Part shown: positions 15,961 through 24,213 of the stretch, in pieces
Position numbering within the stretch: the stretch's first letter is position 1
How the letters are laid out: every line of letters starts with the position of its first letter
Source: a bacterium 1XD42-1
GTDB taxonomy: Bacteria > Bacillota > Clostridia > Oscillospirales > Ruminococcaceae
NCBI GenBank assembly: GCA_003612625.1
Contig: RAZJ01000029.1
Span: forward strand, 1-34,537
Length of the DNA stretch: 34,537 nt
Direction: 5' to 3'
The notes under the pieces: generated by a model
Seen by the model: the letters and a program-made list of their open reading frames with translations, nothing else
Database searches by the model: none
Told to the model about the DNA's origin: nothing
Made by a program: the position numbers and the translations under genes

Positions 15961-17481
15961 TTAGTTCCAATAACTGATAATCCTACTTATTTTGAGATAT
16001 ACATTGCTCGCGTCATATTTGGCGGGGGTCCAGGGCAGCAAATGGGAACTTTGCACCATGATACCGCCTGCATATACCGTTGTTTTTGTTAGGCTTCCGG
16101 TATCTGCCCAGCAGTCAATGCCGCTTCTCACATAAGAAGGTTTTTTGCCTGTTGTATAGGGCTGGTAATCGGGATCTTTTTCTTTGCTATCAAAAAGCTC
16201 TCCAAATAAAGCTTCTGTTGTACCGCAAACATATAATTTGGGGGATACATCCCATTGGGCTTCCAATAAAATGGTACGGTTGGAACGTTCTTTGCCATTT
16301 AATAAAGATTTGATCCAGTTGTAATCCTCCTGAGCAATAGGAACGGAACGGCCTTTATCTTCTTTCTGATAATAATAATAAGCGGTTAATGTCTCCTCGT
16401 CTAATTCAAAATGTATAATACCATTTGATTTACTATGGGCAATAATTTCCAAATAAGGTTTGGTAGAAGCCTGGATACGGGAAAGAGGGGTAGTTACACG
16501 AATGTCATCTAAAATTTGGCCTAAACGTACCATTGTGTCAAGGCCGCCGTCTTCAATGGCATAAAAAGCACCTTTTGTTCTTTGTTTGGAATCCGGTTTT
16601 GTTAAAAAGATTGCTGCTGTTTTATAATTGCTGCTGTCCTGGTATAAATCCCACATATCGGAGCGGAGATTATATCCTGTGCCAGACCCTTTACGGGGAT
16701 CATAATCTTTAAAGTCATAGGTATAAGTCCGGGTCCCGTCGCTGGACCAAATGGACATGCCGCTGTTTAAAAATTCAATATGATAAACAGTGCCGGTTGA
16801 AAATTCAATGGTTGCAACCATATTATCATCGGTACGGGTAAAATTCGTATGACCGCTGACAATTTTTGTAGAAGAGGGGGCAACTCTTAACGACTTTAAC
16901 GTGTCGGAAAAGTTTACAACCGCGTTTAAATTTAAATTTCCTGTAACAATAAAATCCATATTCATAAATTTATTGGGATCGGGCTTGTTTCTTGTATAGC
17001 CATAACCGGACAAAGTAACCCTTGTAATTTTATCTGGGTTCATATAAGCCAGCATAGCAGGCTGGGCTCCATATCTGCTGCACAGATCCTTACTTAATTT
17101 TTCTGCGGCAGCCCGGTTCGCCACGGAAGCGAATAAGGGAGTATCCCCAACTAAAACCTGACTTTCCGACACGGTATAAATCCGCTGGGAACCGTCTTTC
17201 ATGACGAAACAGAAGCCGCCCACATATTTGCTGTTTTTATTTTCATTTTGGGAAGGCGTGGTGGGTAACGTTAAAACATTGCGGATGGATTCCCAATCAT
17301 AGGTAGCGATTTCATGGTAAGTCTGATTTGCCTGGTTAATGGCATAAATCGTGCTGATCTGATCTGCCGCAGGGGGCTGGTGTTTTTTTGCGTTTGTAAT
17401 ATTGGCCGCAAAGACAGGAGTTATCAAGGATAAAAGGACAGTAAAACAGAATAACAAGGACAATTTGCAAAAACGTTTCAT
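15961..17481 (-). CDS. Secreted protein of unknown family (tandem paralog 1)
   Basis: The 506-residue exported protein starts at the ATG at 17481, with AAAGGAG 9 nt upstream; the in-frame extension to 17511 lacks a ribosome site. The signal peptide is KRFCKLSLLFCFTVLLSLI up to VFA. I recognise no domain. The product is clearly related to the upstream neighbour, sharing TIYAINQANQTYHEI near the mature N-terminus, GGFCFVMKDGSQRIYTV, ATIEFSTGTVYHIEF, a GAFYAIEDGG motif and LLPWTPAKYDA near the C-terminus. It has no anchor or repeats, so it is predicted to be released or loosely wall-bound. The two genes form an operon ending in a strong terminator. The function is unknown. Confidence 0.85.
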   Translation of the reverse strand: MKRFCKLSLLFCFTVLLSLITPVFAANITNAKKHQPPAADQISTIYAINQANQTYHEIATYDWESIRNVLTLPTTPSQNENKNSKYVGGFCFVMKDGSQRIYTVSESQVLVGDTPLFASVANRAAAEKLSKDLCSRYGAQPAMLAYMNPDKITRVTLSGYGYTRNKPDPNKFMNMDFIVTGNLNLNAVVNFSDTLKSLRVAPSSTKIVSGHTNFTRTDDNMVATIEFSTGTVYHIEFLNSGMSIWSSDGTRTYTYDFKDYDPRKGSGTGYNLRSDMWDLYQDSSNYKTAAIFLTKPDSKQRTKGAFYAIEDGGLDTMVRLGQILDDIRVTTPLSRIQASTKPYLEIIAHSKSNGIIHFELDEETLTAYYYYQKEDKGRSVPIAQEDYNWIKSLLNGKERSNRTILLEAQWDVSPKLYVCGTTEALFGELFDSKEKDPDYQPYTTGKKPSYVRSGIDCWADTGSLTKTTVYAGGIMVQSSHLLPWTPAKYDASNVYLKISRIISYWN

Positions 17482-17523
17482 AACAAGGGGCTCCTTTCTC
17501 AAATGAATCAAATAAAAATTTTT

Positions 17524-18990
17524 TTAAAAACCTTGGTTAAAAAAAGAATAAAGTGTTTCCGCCTGATATTGGGCCGGGGTCCAGGGCGGCAGATTCGATT
17601 CCTGTACCAAAGCGGAAGGATATATGGTTGTTTCCCTCAGCCTGCCATGCCTGCCGATCCAGCAATGGATGCCATTGACTGCATAATCAGGCTTGGGCCC
17701 GGTATTATAAGCAGAAGCGGAAGGATCTTTGGGCAAAGGGGTAAATAAAACTGAAAAAAAGGAATCTGTTTTTTCCACCGGGCGCAGTTGGAATTGTGGA
17801 CTTCCATCCTTTTCAACCAGCATAAGCTTCTCTGAATCATGGCCGCCATTCAATAAAGATCGGAGGGTATCCCAATCTTCTTTGGAAACCGGGACAGCAA
17901 CCTGACGTCCTGCGGGATTCAAATAAACGGCAGTTAAAGATTCATCCAGTTCGATCCGCATAGACTGCCCGGTATCCTGAAATGTGACATAAAGTTCCAC
18001 AACGCTCTGTTGATTGGAAGAAGTCGGGGAAGCTTTTGGAGCAGCAGCCAGAATCCGGTTCACGGCCTTGGAGAGCCGGGCCAAAGGTGCGCCGCCGCCA
18101 TCAGAAGCACTGTAAAAAGCTCCGGCCATCCGTTCCTTTGTATCCGTCTTTTTGAGAAAGACAGCGGCATAGGAACAGCCTGCTTTCCCGGCATACCCTT
18201 CCCAAAGCTGCTCCCGTATGGCCCAAATAGGGCTTTCCCCAGAGAGAAAAGGATACCGGTAAGTACGTATTCCCTGATTGGAGCGGATCTGAATCGCATC
18301 CTCCCCTAACACCATATTATAACGAACACCTGTGTCAAATTCCAAAGCCAGATACAAGGTACGATCTCCGGTACTGGGGCCGGGGGTGCTGGAAAGGGAT
18401 TCCGTAACGCCTGATTTTACTTGTATTTTTCCTAATGCTTCTGCGAAATTTTGTACCAGCTCCGGGTCCTCAGCCGAAGAAACCGTAAAATCCAAAGGTT
18501 TTTCCGGATCGATATGTTTTCCGGAAGCACCGGAACCTTTTACCGTGAAAGAAACTGCTTTTCCAGGGTCCATACAGGCCAGCAAAGCAGGCTGTGCCGG
18601 ATTGGCAGCGCTCAGGGAACGGCTTAAAGTTTCCAAGGTATTCCGCTGGAAAACAGACGCGGCTAAAGGCATATTTTCTGCCAAAACCTGATTTTCGGTA
18701 ATGGTATAAGTCATACGGCTCCCGTCTTTTTGCAGGAAGCAAAAGCCTCCTGTATCTGCTGCTCCTGGATCTGCGGCTGCTTCTTTTTCAGAAAGTTCCA
18801 GGGCAGAACAGATTTTTTCCCAGTCTGTGGAAGGGACCGGATGGTAAGTCTGGTTCTGCGGGTCAATGGCATAGACCGTCCTGATTTTGTCAGTGGGAGG
18901 CGGTGTATATTTTAAATCCTTCGCCCAAATAATGGAGCTGAAAGATAAGATAAAAAAACAGAAAAACAGCCCGGACCGAAAATATTTCAT
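17524..18990 (-). CDS. Secreted protein of unknown family (tandem paralog 2)
   Basis: The 488-residue exported protein has signal peptide FRSGLFFCFFILSFSSIIWA. It is a diverged duplicate of the downstream gene: TVYAIDPQNQTYHPV, GGFCFLQKDGSRMTYTI, LALEFDTGVRYNMVL, GAFYSASDGGG and LPPWTPAQYQA align in the same order along the whole length, including a conserved Trp-plus-Cys segment near the C-terminus (IHCWIG here, IDCWAD in the partner). The genes are 42 nt apart. The ATG at 18990 is preceded by GGGGG at about 11 nt. It is divergent from typA, with no clear promoter found in the shared 202-nt space for this direction. No enzymatic motif is recognised. Confidence 0.85.
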   Translation of the reverse strand: MKYFRSGLFFCFFILSFSSIIWAKDLKYTPPPTDKIRTVYAIDPQNQTYHPVPSTDWEKICSALELSEKEAAADPGAADTGGFCFLQKDGSRMTYTITENQVLAENMPLAASVFQRNTLETLSRSLSAANPAQPALLACMDPGKAVSFTVKGSGASGKHIDPEKPLDFTVSSAEDPELVQNFAEALGKIQVKSGVTESLSSTPGPSTGDRTLYLALEFDTGVRYNMVLGEDAIQIRSNQGIRTYRYPFLSGESPIWAIREQLWEGYAGKAGCSYAAVFLKKTDTKERMAGAFYSASDGGGAPLARLSKAVNRILAAAPKASPTSSNQQSVVELYVTFQDTGQSMRIELDESLTAVYLNPAGRQVAVPVSKEDWDTLRSLLNGGHDSEKLMLVEKDGSPQFQLRPVEKTDSFFSVLFTPLPKDPSASAYNTGPKPDYAVNGIHCWIGRHGRLRETTIYPSALVQESNLPPWTPAQYQAETLYSFFNQGF

Positions 18991-19117
18991 ATATGGATTT
19001 CCCCCATCTTCCTATGGAAAGTTGTAAAACATTCCAAAACCATTTATAAAGTGGCGGGTTTTTCCTGGATTACTGCAAAAAGTTCCTGGCAAAATCCCCA
19101 AAAAATAAGCATTTTTC

Positions 19118-19146
19118 TTGACAAGGTGTTTTCCGGCGCGTATGAT
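19118..19146 (+). promoter_or_regulatory. Consensus sigma-A promoter for typA
   Basis: TTGACA (19118-19123) and TATGAT (19141-19146) are 17 nt apart, 46 nt before the start codon. Confidence 0.82.
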
Positions 19147-19192
19147 ACAAAGAGGAAATTTTAAGTATGTAAAAGTTAGGAGCTAACTGGTT

Positions 19193-21025
19193 ATGGAAAT
19201 CAAAAGAGATGATTTGCGGAATATCGCAATTATTGCCCATGTTGACCATGGCAAAACAACATTAGTAGACGGAATGCTCAAGCAAAGCGGAACTTTCCGT
19301 GAAAACCAGGCTGTACAAGACCGGGTTATGGATTCCAATGATATTGAACGGGAACGGGGCATTACAATCTTAGCAAAAAATGCTTCCGCTACCTATAAAG
19401 GAATTAAAATCAATATTGTAGATACCCCTGGACATGCGGATTTCGGCGGCGAAGTAGAACGGGTTTTAAAAATGGTGGACGGTGTTTTATTATTGGTAGA
19501 CGCTGCGGAAGGCCCTATGCCCCAGACACGGTTTGTTTTAAGCAAAGCCCTGGAACTGGATCTTGCTATTATTATTGTCATCAATAAAATTGACCGTCCG
19601 GATGCCCGTGTCTATGAAGTAGTTGACGAAGTGTTGGAATTATTGATGGATCTGGGGGCTTCTGACGAACAACTGGACAGCCCCATGGTATTCTGTTCCG
19701 GCCGGGATGGTACAGCTACCTATTCTCCGGAAAAGACCGGCCAGGATTTGCAGCCTTTATTAGACACCATCATTGACTATATCAAGCCTCCAAAGGGCGA
19801 TCCGGAGGAACCTTCTGCTGTTCTGGTATCTTCCATTGATTACAGCGAATATGTAGGCCGAATTGCCATTGGCCGGATTGAAAGCGGCACCTTAAAAGTC
19901 AATGAACCTGTCCATGTTGTCGATTACCACGACCAAAGTTTGTCCAAAAACGGAAAAATTACAGCTATCTACCAGTTTACCGGCGTAGGCCGTACTCCGG
20001 TGGACTCCGCCACAGTAGGGGATATCGTCATGTTTTCCGGCATTGAGGGCATCAATATCGGCAATACCGTTTGTGCTGCCGGGACTTCCCATGCAATCCC
20101 CTTTGTCAAAATTTCCGAGCCTACTGTTGAAATGACTTTTTCTGTTAATACCAGCCCCTTTGCAGGCCGGGAAGGAAAATTCGTTACCACCCGTCAGATC
20201 CGGGACCGTTTATATCGGGAATTGCTGCGTGACGTTTCTTTGCGGGTTTCAGACGGGGAAACGGCTGATTCCTTTGTTGTCTGCGGCCGCGGGGAAATGC
20301 ACCTTTCTATTTTAATTGAAAACATGCGCCGGGAAGGTTATGAATTCCAGGTCAGCACGCCCAAAGTCCTTATGCGGGAAGAAAACGGCGTTTTATGCGA
20401 GCCATATGATGAACTGACCATTGACGTACCGGCAGAATCTTCCGGAGCTGTTATGGAAAAAATGGGTGTCCGCAAAGGGGAACTTCAGGAAATGAACCCC
20501 ATTGGCAGCCGGATGAAAATGGTATTCCTGATTCCGGAACGGGGATTGTTTGGCTATAAAAGCGAATTCTTAACCGACACCAAAGGGGAAGGTGTTATGA
20601 ATACCTTATTCCATGGATATGCCCCCTGCAAAGGCGATATTGAGCGCCGTTCCAACGGTTCCCTGATCGCCTTTGAATCCGGTGAAACAGTAGCTTATGG
20701 CCTTTATAACGCTCAGGAACGGGGCGCTTTGTTCCTGGGGGCTGGGGAGCCGGTTTATGCCGGGCAAGTGGTAGGGGTATCCCCTAAAAATGAAGATATT
20801 GAAGTCAACGTCTGCAAACGGAAACAATTAACTAATATGCGCGCTTCCGGTTCTGACGAAGCTTTGCGGCTGACGCCGCCCCGCCGGCTTTCCCTGGAGG
20901 AATCCCTGGAATTTATCGGTGATGACGAACTGATGGAGGTCACTCCAAAAAGCATCCGTTTACGGAAAGCCATTCTGGATCATGCCCAGCGCAAACGTTT
21001 GGTTGCCGCTGCCAAAGGCAAATAG
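19193..21025 (+). CDS. typA: Ribosome-associated translational GTPase TypA/BipA
   Basis: This GTPase binds the ribosome and aids ribosome assembly and stress or cold adaptation. The 610-residue protein has the family architecture: GTPase motifs [10 protein letters not shown] (G1), ERERGITI (G2), [12 protein letters not shown] (G3) and NKIDRPDA (G4), an EF-Tu-like beta barrel near 200-300, EF-G-like domains after 300 ([23 protein letters not shown]), and the TypA-specific C-terminal domain containing [20 protein letters not shown] and the basic [24 protein letters not shown] lies about 10 nt before the ATG. It is a monocistronic housekeeping gene with a strong promoter and terminator. Confidence 0.98.
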   Translation: MEIKRDDLRNIAIIAHVDHGKTTLVDGMLKQSGTFRENQAVQDRVMDSNDIERERGITILAKNASATYKGIKINIVDTPGHADFGGEVERVLKMVDGVLLLVDAAEGPMPQTRFVLSKALELDLAIIIVINKIDRPDARVYEVVDEVLELLMDLGASDEQLDSPMVFCSGRDGTATYSPEKTGQDLQPLLDTIIDYIKPPKGDPEEPSAVLVSSIDYSEYVGRIAIGRIESGTLKVNEPVHVVDYHDQSLSKNGKITAIYQFTGVGRTPVDSATVGDIVMFSGIEGINIGNTVCAAGTSHAIPFVKISEPTVEMTFSVNTSPFAGREGKFVTTRQIRDRLYRELLRDVSLRVSDGETADSFVVCGRGEMHLSILIENMRREGYEFQVSTPKVLMREENGVLCEPYDELTIDVPAESSGAVMEKMGVRKGELQEMNPIGSRMKMVFLIPERGLFGYKSEFLTDTKGEGVMNTLFHGYAPCKGDIERRSNGSLIAFESGETVAYGLYNAQERGALFLGAGEPVYAGQVVGVSPKNEDIEVNVCKRKQLTNMRASGSDEALRLTPPRRLSLEESLEFIGDDELMEVTPKSIRLRKAILDHAQRKRLVAAAKGK

Positions 21026-21036
21026 GCTGTTTTGGG

Positions 21037-21077
21037 AAGGGGCTAAGGGGCAGTTTTCTCTCCTTAGCCCCTTTTTT
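21037..21077 (+). terminator. Intrinsic terminator of typA
   Basis: A perfect 12-bp stem AAGGGGCTAAGG / CCTTAGCCCCTT (21037-21048 with 21062-21073) is followed by T residues. Confidence 0.93.
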
Positions 21078-21110
21078 GTAAGCAAATTTGAAAAAATTTT
21101 CTAAAAAGGC

Positions 21111-21139
21111 TTGACTGCAAAGGAATTTTCCGCTATAAT
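21111..21139 (+). promoter_or_regulatory. Consensus promoter for tRNA-Arg
   Basis: TTGACT (21111-21116) and TATAAT (21134-21139) have 17-nt spacing, 59 nt upstream of the tRNA. Confidence 0.82.
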
Positions 21140-21198
21140 AAACAGGCAGTTTTAAGGGCAGTTTATTTCCGGAAGCTGCATTTGAAAAATTTTTATAT

Positions 21199-21272
21199 GC
21201 GCCGGTAGCTCAGCTGGATAGAGTGACTGGCTACGAACCAGTAGGTCGGGGGTTCGAGTCCCTTCCGGCGCA
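21199..21272 (+). tRNA. tRNA-Arg (anticodon ACG)
   Basis: The cloverleaf is complete. The acceptor stem GCGCCGG/CCGGCGC is perfect. The D arm is GCTCAGCTGGATAGAGT. The anticodon arm ACTGG-CTACGAA-CCAGT gives anticodon ACG, read as ICG after deamination. The T arm contains GGTTCGAGTCC. The discriminator is A and the CCA tail is not encoded. A 15-nt palindrome (21276-21290) and a strong terminator follow. Confidence 0.97.
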
Positions 21273-21293
21273 TTGCCGATATGATATCGGTCT

Positions 21294-21334
21294 AAAGCAA
21301 ACACTTCACAAATGTGAAGTGTTTGCTTTTTGTT
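21294..21334 (+). terminator. Intrinsic terminator of tRNA-Arg
   Basis: A 16-bp perfect stem AAAGCAAACACTTCAC (21294-21309) with its complement (21314-21329) and a short AAAT loop is followed by T residues. Confidence 0.92.
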
Positions 21335-21373
21335 ACTTTCCAAAATTACCAATTTTATGAAGGAGGAACCACC

Positions 21374-22507
21374 ATGATCTACAAAAACTTCCACGGACTG
21401 GAACTCTCCAACCTAGGGCTGGGTGCTATGCGTTTGCCTGTTATCAACAGGGATGACACCAAAATTGACGAAAACTCTGCACAGCAAATGGTTGACTATG
21501 CTATGGCTCATGGAATCAATTATTATGATACGGCCTGGGGCTACCATGGCGGCTGTTCGGAAACGGTTTTAGGGAAAGCCTTATCTCATTATCCCCGGGA
21601 AAAATATTATTTAGCAACGAAATTCCCCGGTTATGATCTCTCCAATATGGATAAAGTAGAAGAAATTTTTGAAGAACAACTCAAAAAATGCGGTACTGAC
21701 TATTTTGACTTCTATTTGTTCCATAATGTCTGCGAAATGAATATTGACGCTTATTTGGATGAAAAATTCGGTATCCTGGAATACCTGCTCCGCCAGAAAG
21801 AAGCCGGCCGTATCCGTCATTTGGGTTTTTCTGCCCATGGAAGCTGCCCGGTAATCAAACGCTTTTTAGATGCTTATGGGAAACATATGGAATTTTGTCA
21901 GATCCAATTAAATTACATAGACTGGTCCTTCCAGCAGGCAAAAGAAAAAACAGAACTGCTGAACCAGTACAACCTTCCTATCTGGGTTATGGAGCCTTTG
22001 CGGGGAGGCAAACTGGCAGCCCTTTCTGAAAAAGATACAGCCGCTTTAAAGGAACTGCGTCCGGAGGAAAAAGTGCCTGCCTGGGCTTTCCGTTTCCTTC
22101 AGTCCCTGCCCAATGTAACTGTAATCCTTTCCGGAATGTCCAGTATGGAACAGCTTCAGGAAAACATCCAGACTTTTGAAACAGAAAAACCTTTAAACCC
22201 ACAGGAAATAGATGCCTTATTACATATGGCCGATACTATGGTAAACAAAATTGCTTTGCCTTGCACCGCCTGCCGCTATTGTGTCAGCCATTGTCCCCAG
22301 GAATTGGATATTCCTTCCCTGTTAGCCCTTTATAATGAGCACTGCTTTACAGAAGGCGGCTTTATCGCACCTATGGCCTTATCCGCTTTGCCAAAAGAAA
22401 AATGGCCCAGCGCCTGTATTGGCTGCGGAAGCTGTGAAGCGGTTTGCCCGCAGCAAATTAAAATTCCAGATGCCATGTCTGATTTTGCCCAAAAATTAGG
22501 CGCTTAG
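21374..22507 (+). CDS. Aldo/keto reductase with C-terminal 2x[4Fe-4S] ferredoxin domain
   Basis: The 377-residue cytoplasmic oxidoreductase begins with an AKR TIM barrel. Its catalytic residues appear as Asp52 and Tyr57 (YYDTAWGYHGG), Lys83 (LATKFPG) and His117 (YLFHNV). The last 90 residues add two cluster motifs, CTACRYCVSHCPQ and CIGCGSCEAVCPQ. This fused form is widespread in anaerobes, where electrons probably come from ferredoxin as well as NAD(P)H; the substrate is unknown. The ATG at 21374 has AGGAGG seven nt upstream; the frame open from 21314 runs into the tRNA terminator and is not used. It appears monocistronic. Confidence 0.93.
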   Translation: MIYKNFHGLELSNLGLGAMRLPVINRDDTKIDENSAQQMVDYAMAHGINYYDTAWGYHGGCSETVLGKALSHYPREKYYLATKFPGYDLSNMDKVEEIFEEQLKKCGTDYFDFYLFHNVCEMNIDAYLDEKFGILEYLLRQKEAGRIRHLGFSAHGSCPVIKRFLDAYGKHMEFCQIQLNYIDWSFQQAKEKTELLNQYNLPIWVMEPLRGGKLAALSEKDTAALKELRPEEKVPAWAFRFLQSLPNVTVILSGMSSMEQLQENIQTFETEKPLNPQEIDALLHMADTMVNKIALPCTACRYCVSHCPQELDIPSLLALYNEHCFTEGGFIAPMALSALPKEKWPSACIGCGSCEAVCPQQIKIPDAMSDFAQKLGA

Positions 22508-22523
22508 CTTCTAAAGTTTTACT

Positions 22524-22588
22524 CGATTTTTTTCAAAAAATCGCGGTTTCCAAAGGCAGAGCCTTTGGCCGCCCTTCGCAAAGGGCGG
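22524..22588. repeat. Cluster of three adjacent perfect hairpins (REP/MITE-like element)
   Basis: Three inverted repeats stand side by side: CGATTTTTT/AAAAAATCG (22524-22543), CCAAAGGC-AGA-GCCTTTGG (22550-22568) and CCGCCCTT-CGCA-AAGGGCGG (22569-22588); the last two abut directly. It lies between two rightward genes. The first hairpin could act as a weak terminator, but the array as a whole looks like an intergenic repetitive element. Only one copy is in this window. Confidence 0.55.
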
Positions 22589-22616
22589 AATCCTTTTTAA
22601 GGGAGATTCTGAAACC

Positions 22617-23765
22617 ATGAAAAAAATTATGGCTTTGCTTTTAGCTGGAGCGTTCCTGTTATCCGCGTGTGCAAGCCCTAGCCCTGCCCCATCCTCCAGT
22701 GTGGAAGAAGCCCCAACCGTGTCCCAGCCGCCCCAGGAAGACCCCGTTTCCCAAGCAGAACCGGAGCCTGACCCGGAACCCGATCCGGAACCGGATCAGG
22801 AATGGCAGTTCGACACGCCGGAAAACCACCAAATGGACCCGGAACAGTTTACCCGGCTGCACCAGGCCCTGTTAGGCTCTACGGTCTATGCTATGGTAAC
22901 TGCCAAAGACGGGGTCCTTATTGATGAATACTATCAGGACGGCTATGACGAAACCAGTGTATTTTCTTTGCATTCCTGTTCCAAATCCTTCACCAGCGCG
23001 TTAATTGGCATTGCAATCGAACAGGGCCATATAGACAGTATTGAAGATCTGCTTTCCAAATACCTTCCCCAGGCCGCTGAATTTACCGACGGAAAGCAGA
23101 ACCTGACGTTGCGCCATTTGCTGACCCAAACCTCCGGATTGGAATGGTATGAATGGGGCGGGGGATATTCCAACTGGCAGGAATTTCAAACGGCTCCTAA
23201 CTGGATAGACTATATCCTTGGCCGAAATATGGTGGCCCAGCCCGGCGCGGTTTTTAATTACAGTACCGGAAACACCCACTTAGCTGCTGCGGCTTTAGAA
23301 CAGGCCGTTGGCATGAGTGAGCTGGAATATGGTAAAATAAACCTTTTCAAGCCTTTGGGAATGGAAAGCGTAGAATGGCGCACCGATCCCCAGTGCATTA
23401 CCGACGGCGGAAATGGTATTGCCATGACTGCCCGGGATGCTGCCCGGTTTGGGCAGCTTTATCTCCAGGAGGGCCTTTGGAATGGACAGCAGCTCATCCC
23501 CAAAGCATGGATCACAGAATCTACTACTGCCCAAAACAATGGTGCTGGAGATGGCACTGGTTCTTATGGATATTTTTGGTGGATGCGTCCTTTTGGAACG
23601 AAAAACTATCCAACTTATTATGCCTTCGGTGCCTGGGGACAATATATTTTTGTTGTCCCGGAGCTTTCCCTGGTAACAGTGATCGCCTGTTCAGGCCCTC
23701 AAAGCAGTTACGCCCCGCGCCCTTATTTTACAGACTATGTTTTGGAAGCCTATCAGGGAGAATAA
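22617..23765 (+). CDS. Lipoprotein serine hydrolase (beta-lactamase class C / EstB-like fold)
   Basis: The 382-residue surface lipoprotein has signal and lipobox LLSAC with Cys18 lipidated. A Pro/Glu/Asp linker (residues 19-62, with EPDPEPDPEPD) precedes the catalytic domain. The nucleophile motif SxxK is S120-C-S-K123 (SLHSCSKSFTS), and the Tyr motif is FNYSTGN. RHLLTQTSGLEW and the C-terminal FGAWGQYIFVVPE are typical of the Pfam beta-lactamase family. Such enzymes are usually esterases, peptidases or penicillin-binding-like proteins rather than resistance factors. AGGGAGA precedes the ATG. A strong hairpin ends the gene, just before the mobile element boundary. Confidence 0.92.
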   Translation: MKKIMALLLAGAFLLSACASPSPAPSSSVEEAPTVSQPPQEDPVSQAEPEPDPEPDPEPDQEWQFDTPENHQMDPEQFTRLHQALLGSTVYAMVTAKDGVLIDEYYQDGYDETSVFSLHSCSKSFTSALIGIAIEQGHIDSIEDLLSKYLPQAAEFTDGKQNLTLRHLLTQTSGLEWYEWGGGYSNWQEFQTAPNWIDYILGRNMVAQPGAVFNYSTGNTHLAAAALEQAVGMSELEYGKINLFKPLGMESVEWRTDPQCITDGGNGIAMTARDAARFGQLYLQEGLWNGQQLIPKAWITESTTAQNNGAGDGTGSYGYFWWMRPFGTKNYPTYYAFGAWGQYIFVVPELSLVTVIACSGPQSSYAPRPYFTDYVLEAYQGE

Positions 23766-23778
23766 GTAAACTTTATCA

Positions 23779-23825
23779 AAAAAGCACTGGAAACCTTCCC
23801 AAATGGAAGGTTTCCAGTGCTTTTT
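23779..23825. terminator. Intrinsic terminator of the serine hydrolase (symmetric)
   Basis: A 21-bp perfect stem starts AAAAAGCACTGGAAACC (23779-23799) with its complement at 23805-23825. Flanking A and T runs make it work in both directions, also ending the minus-strand tRNA locus. Confidence 0.93.
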
Positions 23826-23827
23826 AG

Positions 23828-23869
23828 CGTCCCCGGGCGGATTCGAACCGCCGGCCTTTCGCTTAGGAG
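23828..23869 (-). other. Attachment site: 3' half of tRNA-Arg(CCT), left end of an integrated element
   Basis: On the minus strand the sequence from CTCCTAA (anticodon loop, CCT) through GCGAA, a variable region, the T arm GGCGG-TTCGAAT-CCGCC and the acceptor strand CGGGGAC plus G is an exact tRNA 3' half. The 5' half is missing: the bases before the loop (CCCAA) cannot pair with GCGAA. Tyrosine recombinases commonly cross over in the anticodon loop, so this is read as the att junction. The chromosome lies to the left and the element to the right. Positions 23870-24213 contain no supported gene, only two hairpins and non-coding sequence. Confidence 0.8.
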
Positions 23870-23993
23870 TTGGGTAACATCGTTTTTTGCTGGTGTGGCA
23901 TAGTCCTCTACAACACCCGTAAACCCCTGGTTTTATGCGGCTTTTTCGACTTCATAATGTTTCTTTGCGTTCGACTTAAAAATTGAACCTTCT

Positions 23994-24022
23994 AACGGGC
24001 CGCAACTGAAAGGCGGCCCGTT
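23994..24022. terminator. GC-rich hairpin inside the element left end
   Basis: A 10-bp perfect stem AACGGGCCGC / GCGGCCCGTT (23994-24003 with 24013-24022) is followed by TTCTT. No gene on + precedes it inside the element. Confidence 0.6.
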
Positions 24023-24043
24023 TTCTTATACATAATGCCATCC

Positions 24044-24071
24044 AAAAGCCACCGTTTTCACGGTGGCTTTT
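24044..24071. terminator. Symmetric hairpin upstream of the HTH gene
   Basis: A 12-bp perfect stem AAAAGCCACCGT-TTTC-ACGGTGGCTTTT has flanking A/T, the form of a bidirectional terminator. With the neighbouring hairpin it would insulate the element from chromosomal transcription. Confidence 0.7.
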
Positions 24072-24213
24072 ATCATCTGAAAGCAAGCAGGAAAACATTC
24101 CAAATTGGGCTCAAAACAGGAAGTCATTACTTTGAAACAAATTATATCGTGTTGTGCCGCACATGTCAAGGGACCCATGAATCCTGGTGGCGCGGCGGAA
24201 AGGAAAGGTGCAT

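Noticed and set aside
21276-21290. 15-nt palindrome after tRNA-Arg as a phage attachment site
   Set aside because: The tRNA is intact, has its own terminator just downstream and no element genes follow; it is more likely part of the 3' trailer.
23375-23827. 150-codon plus-strand ORF overlapping the serine hydrolase
   Set aside because: It is an out-of-frame shadow rich in Trp, Cys and Arg that runs into the terminator.
23870-24213. Remnant of an integrase gene next to the attachment site
   Set aside because: Translations on both strands are broken by stops and show none of the tyrosine recombinase motifs; the integrase, if present, is elsewhere.
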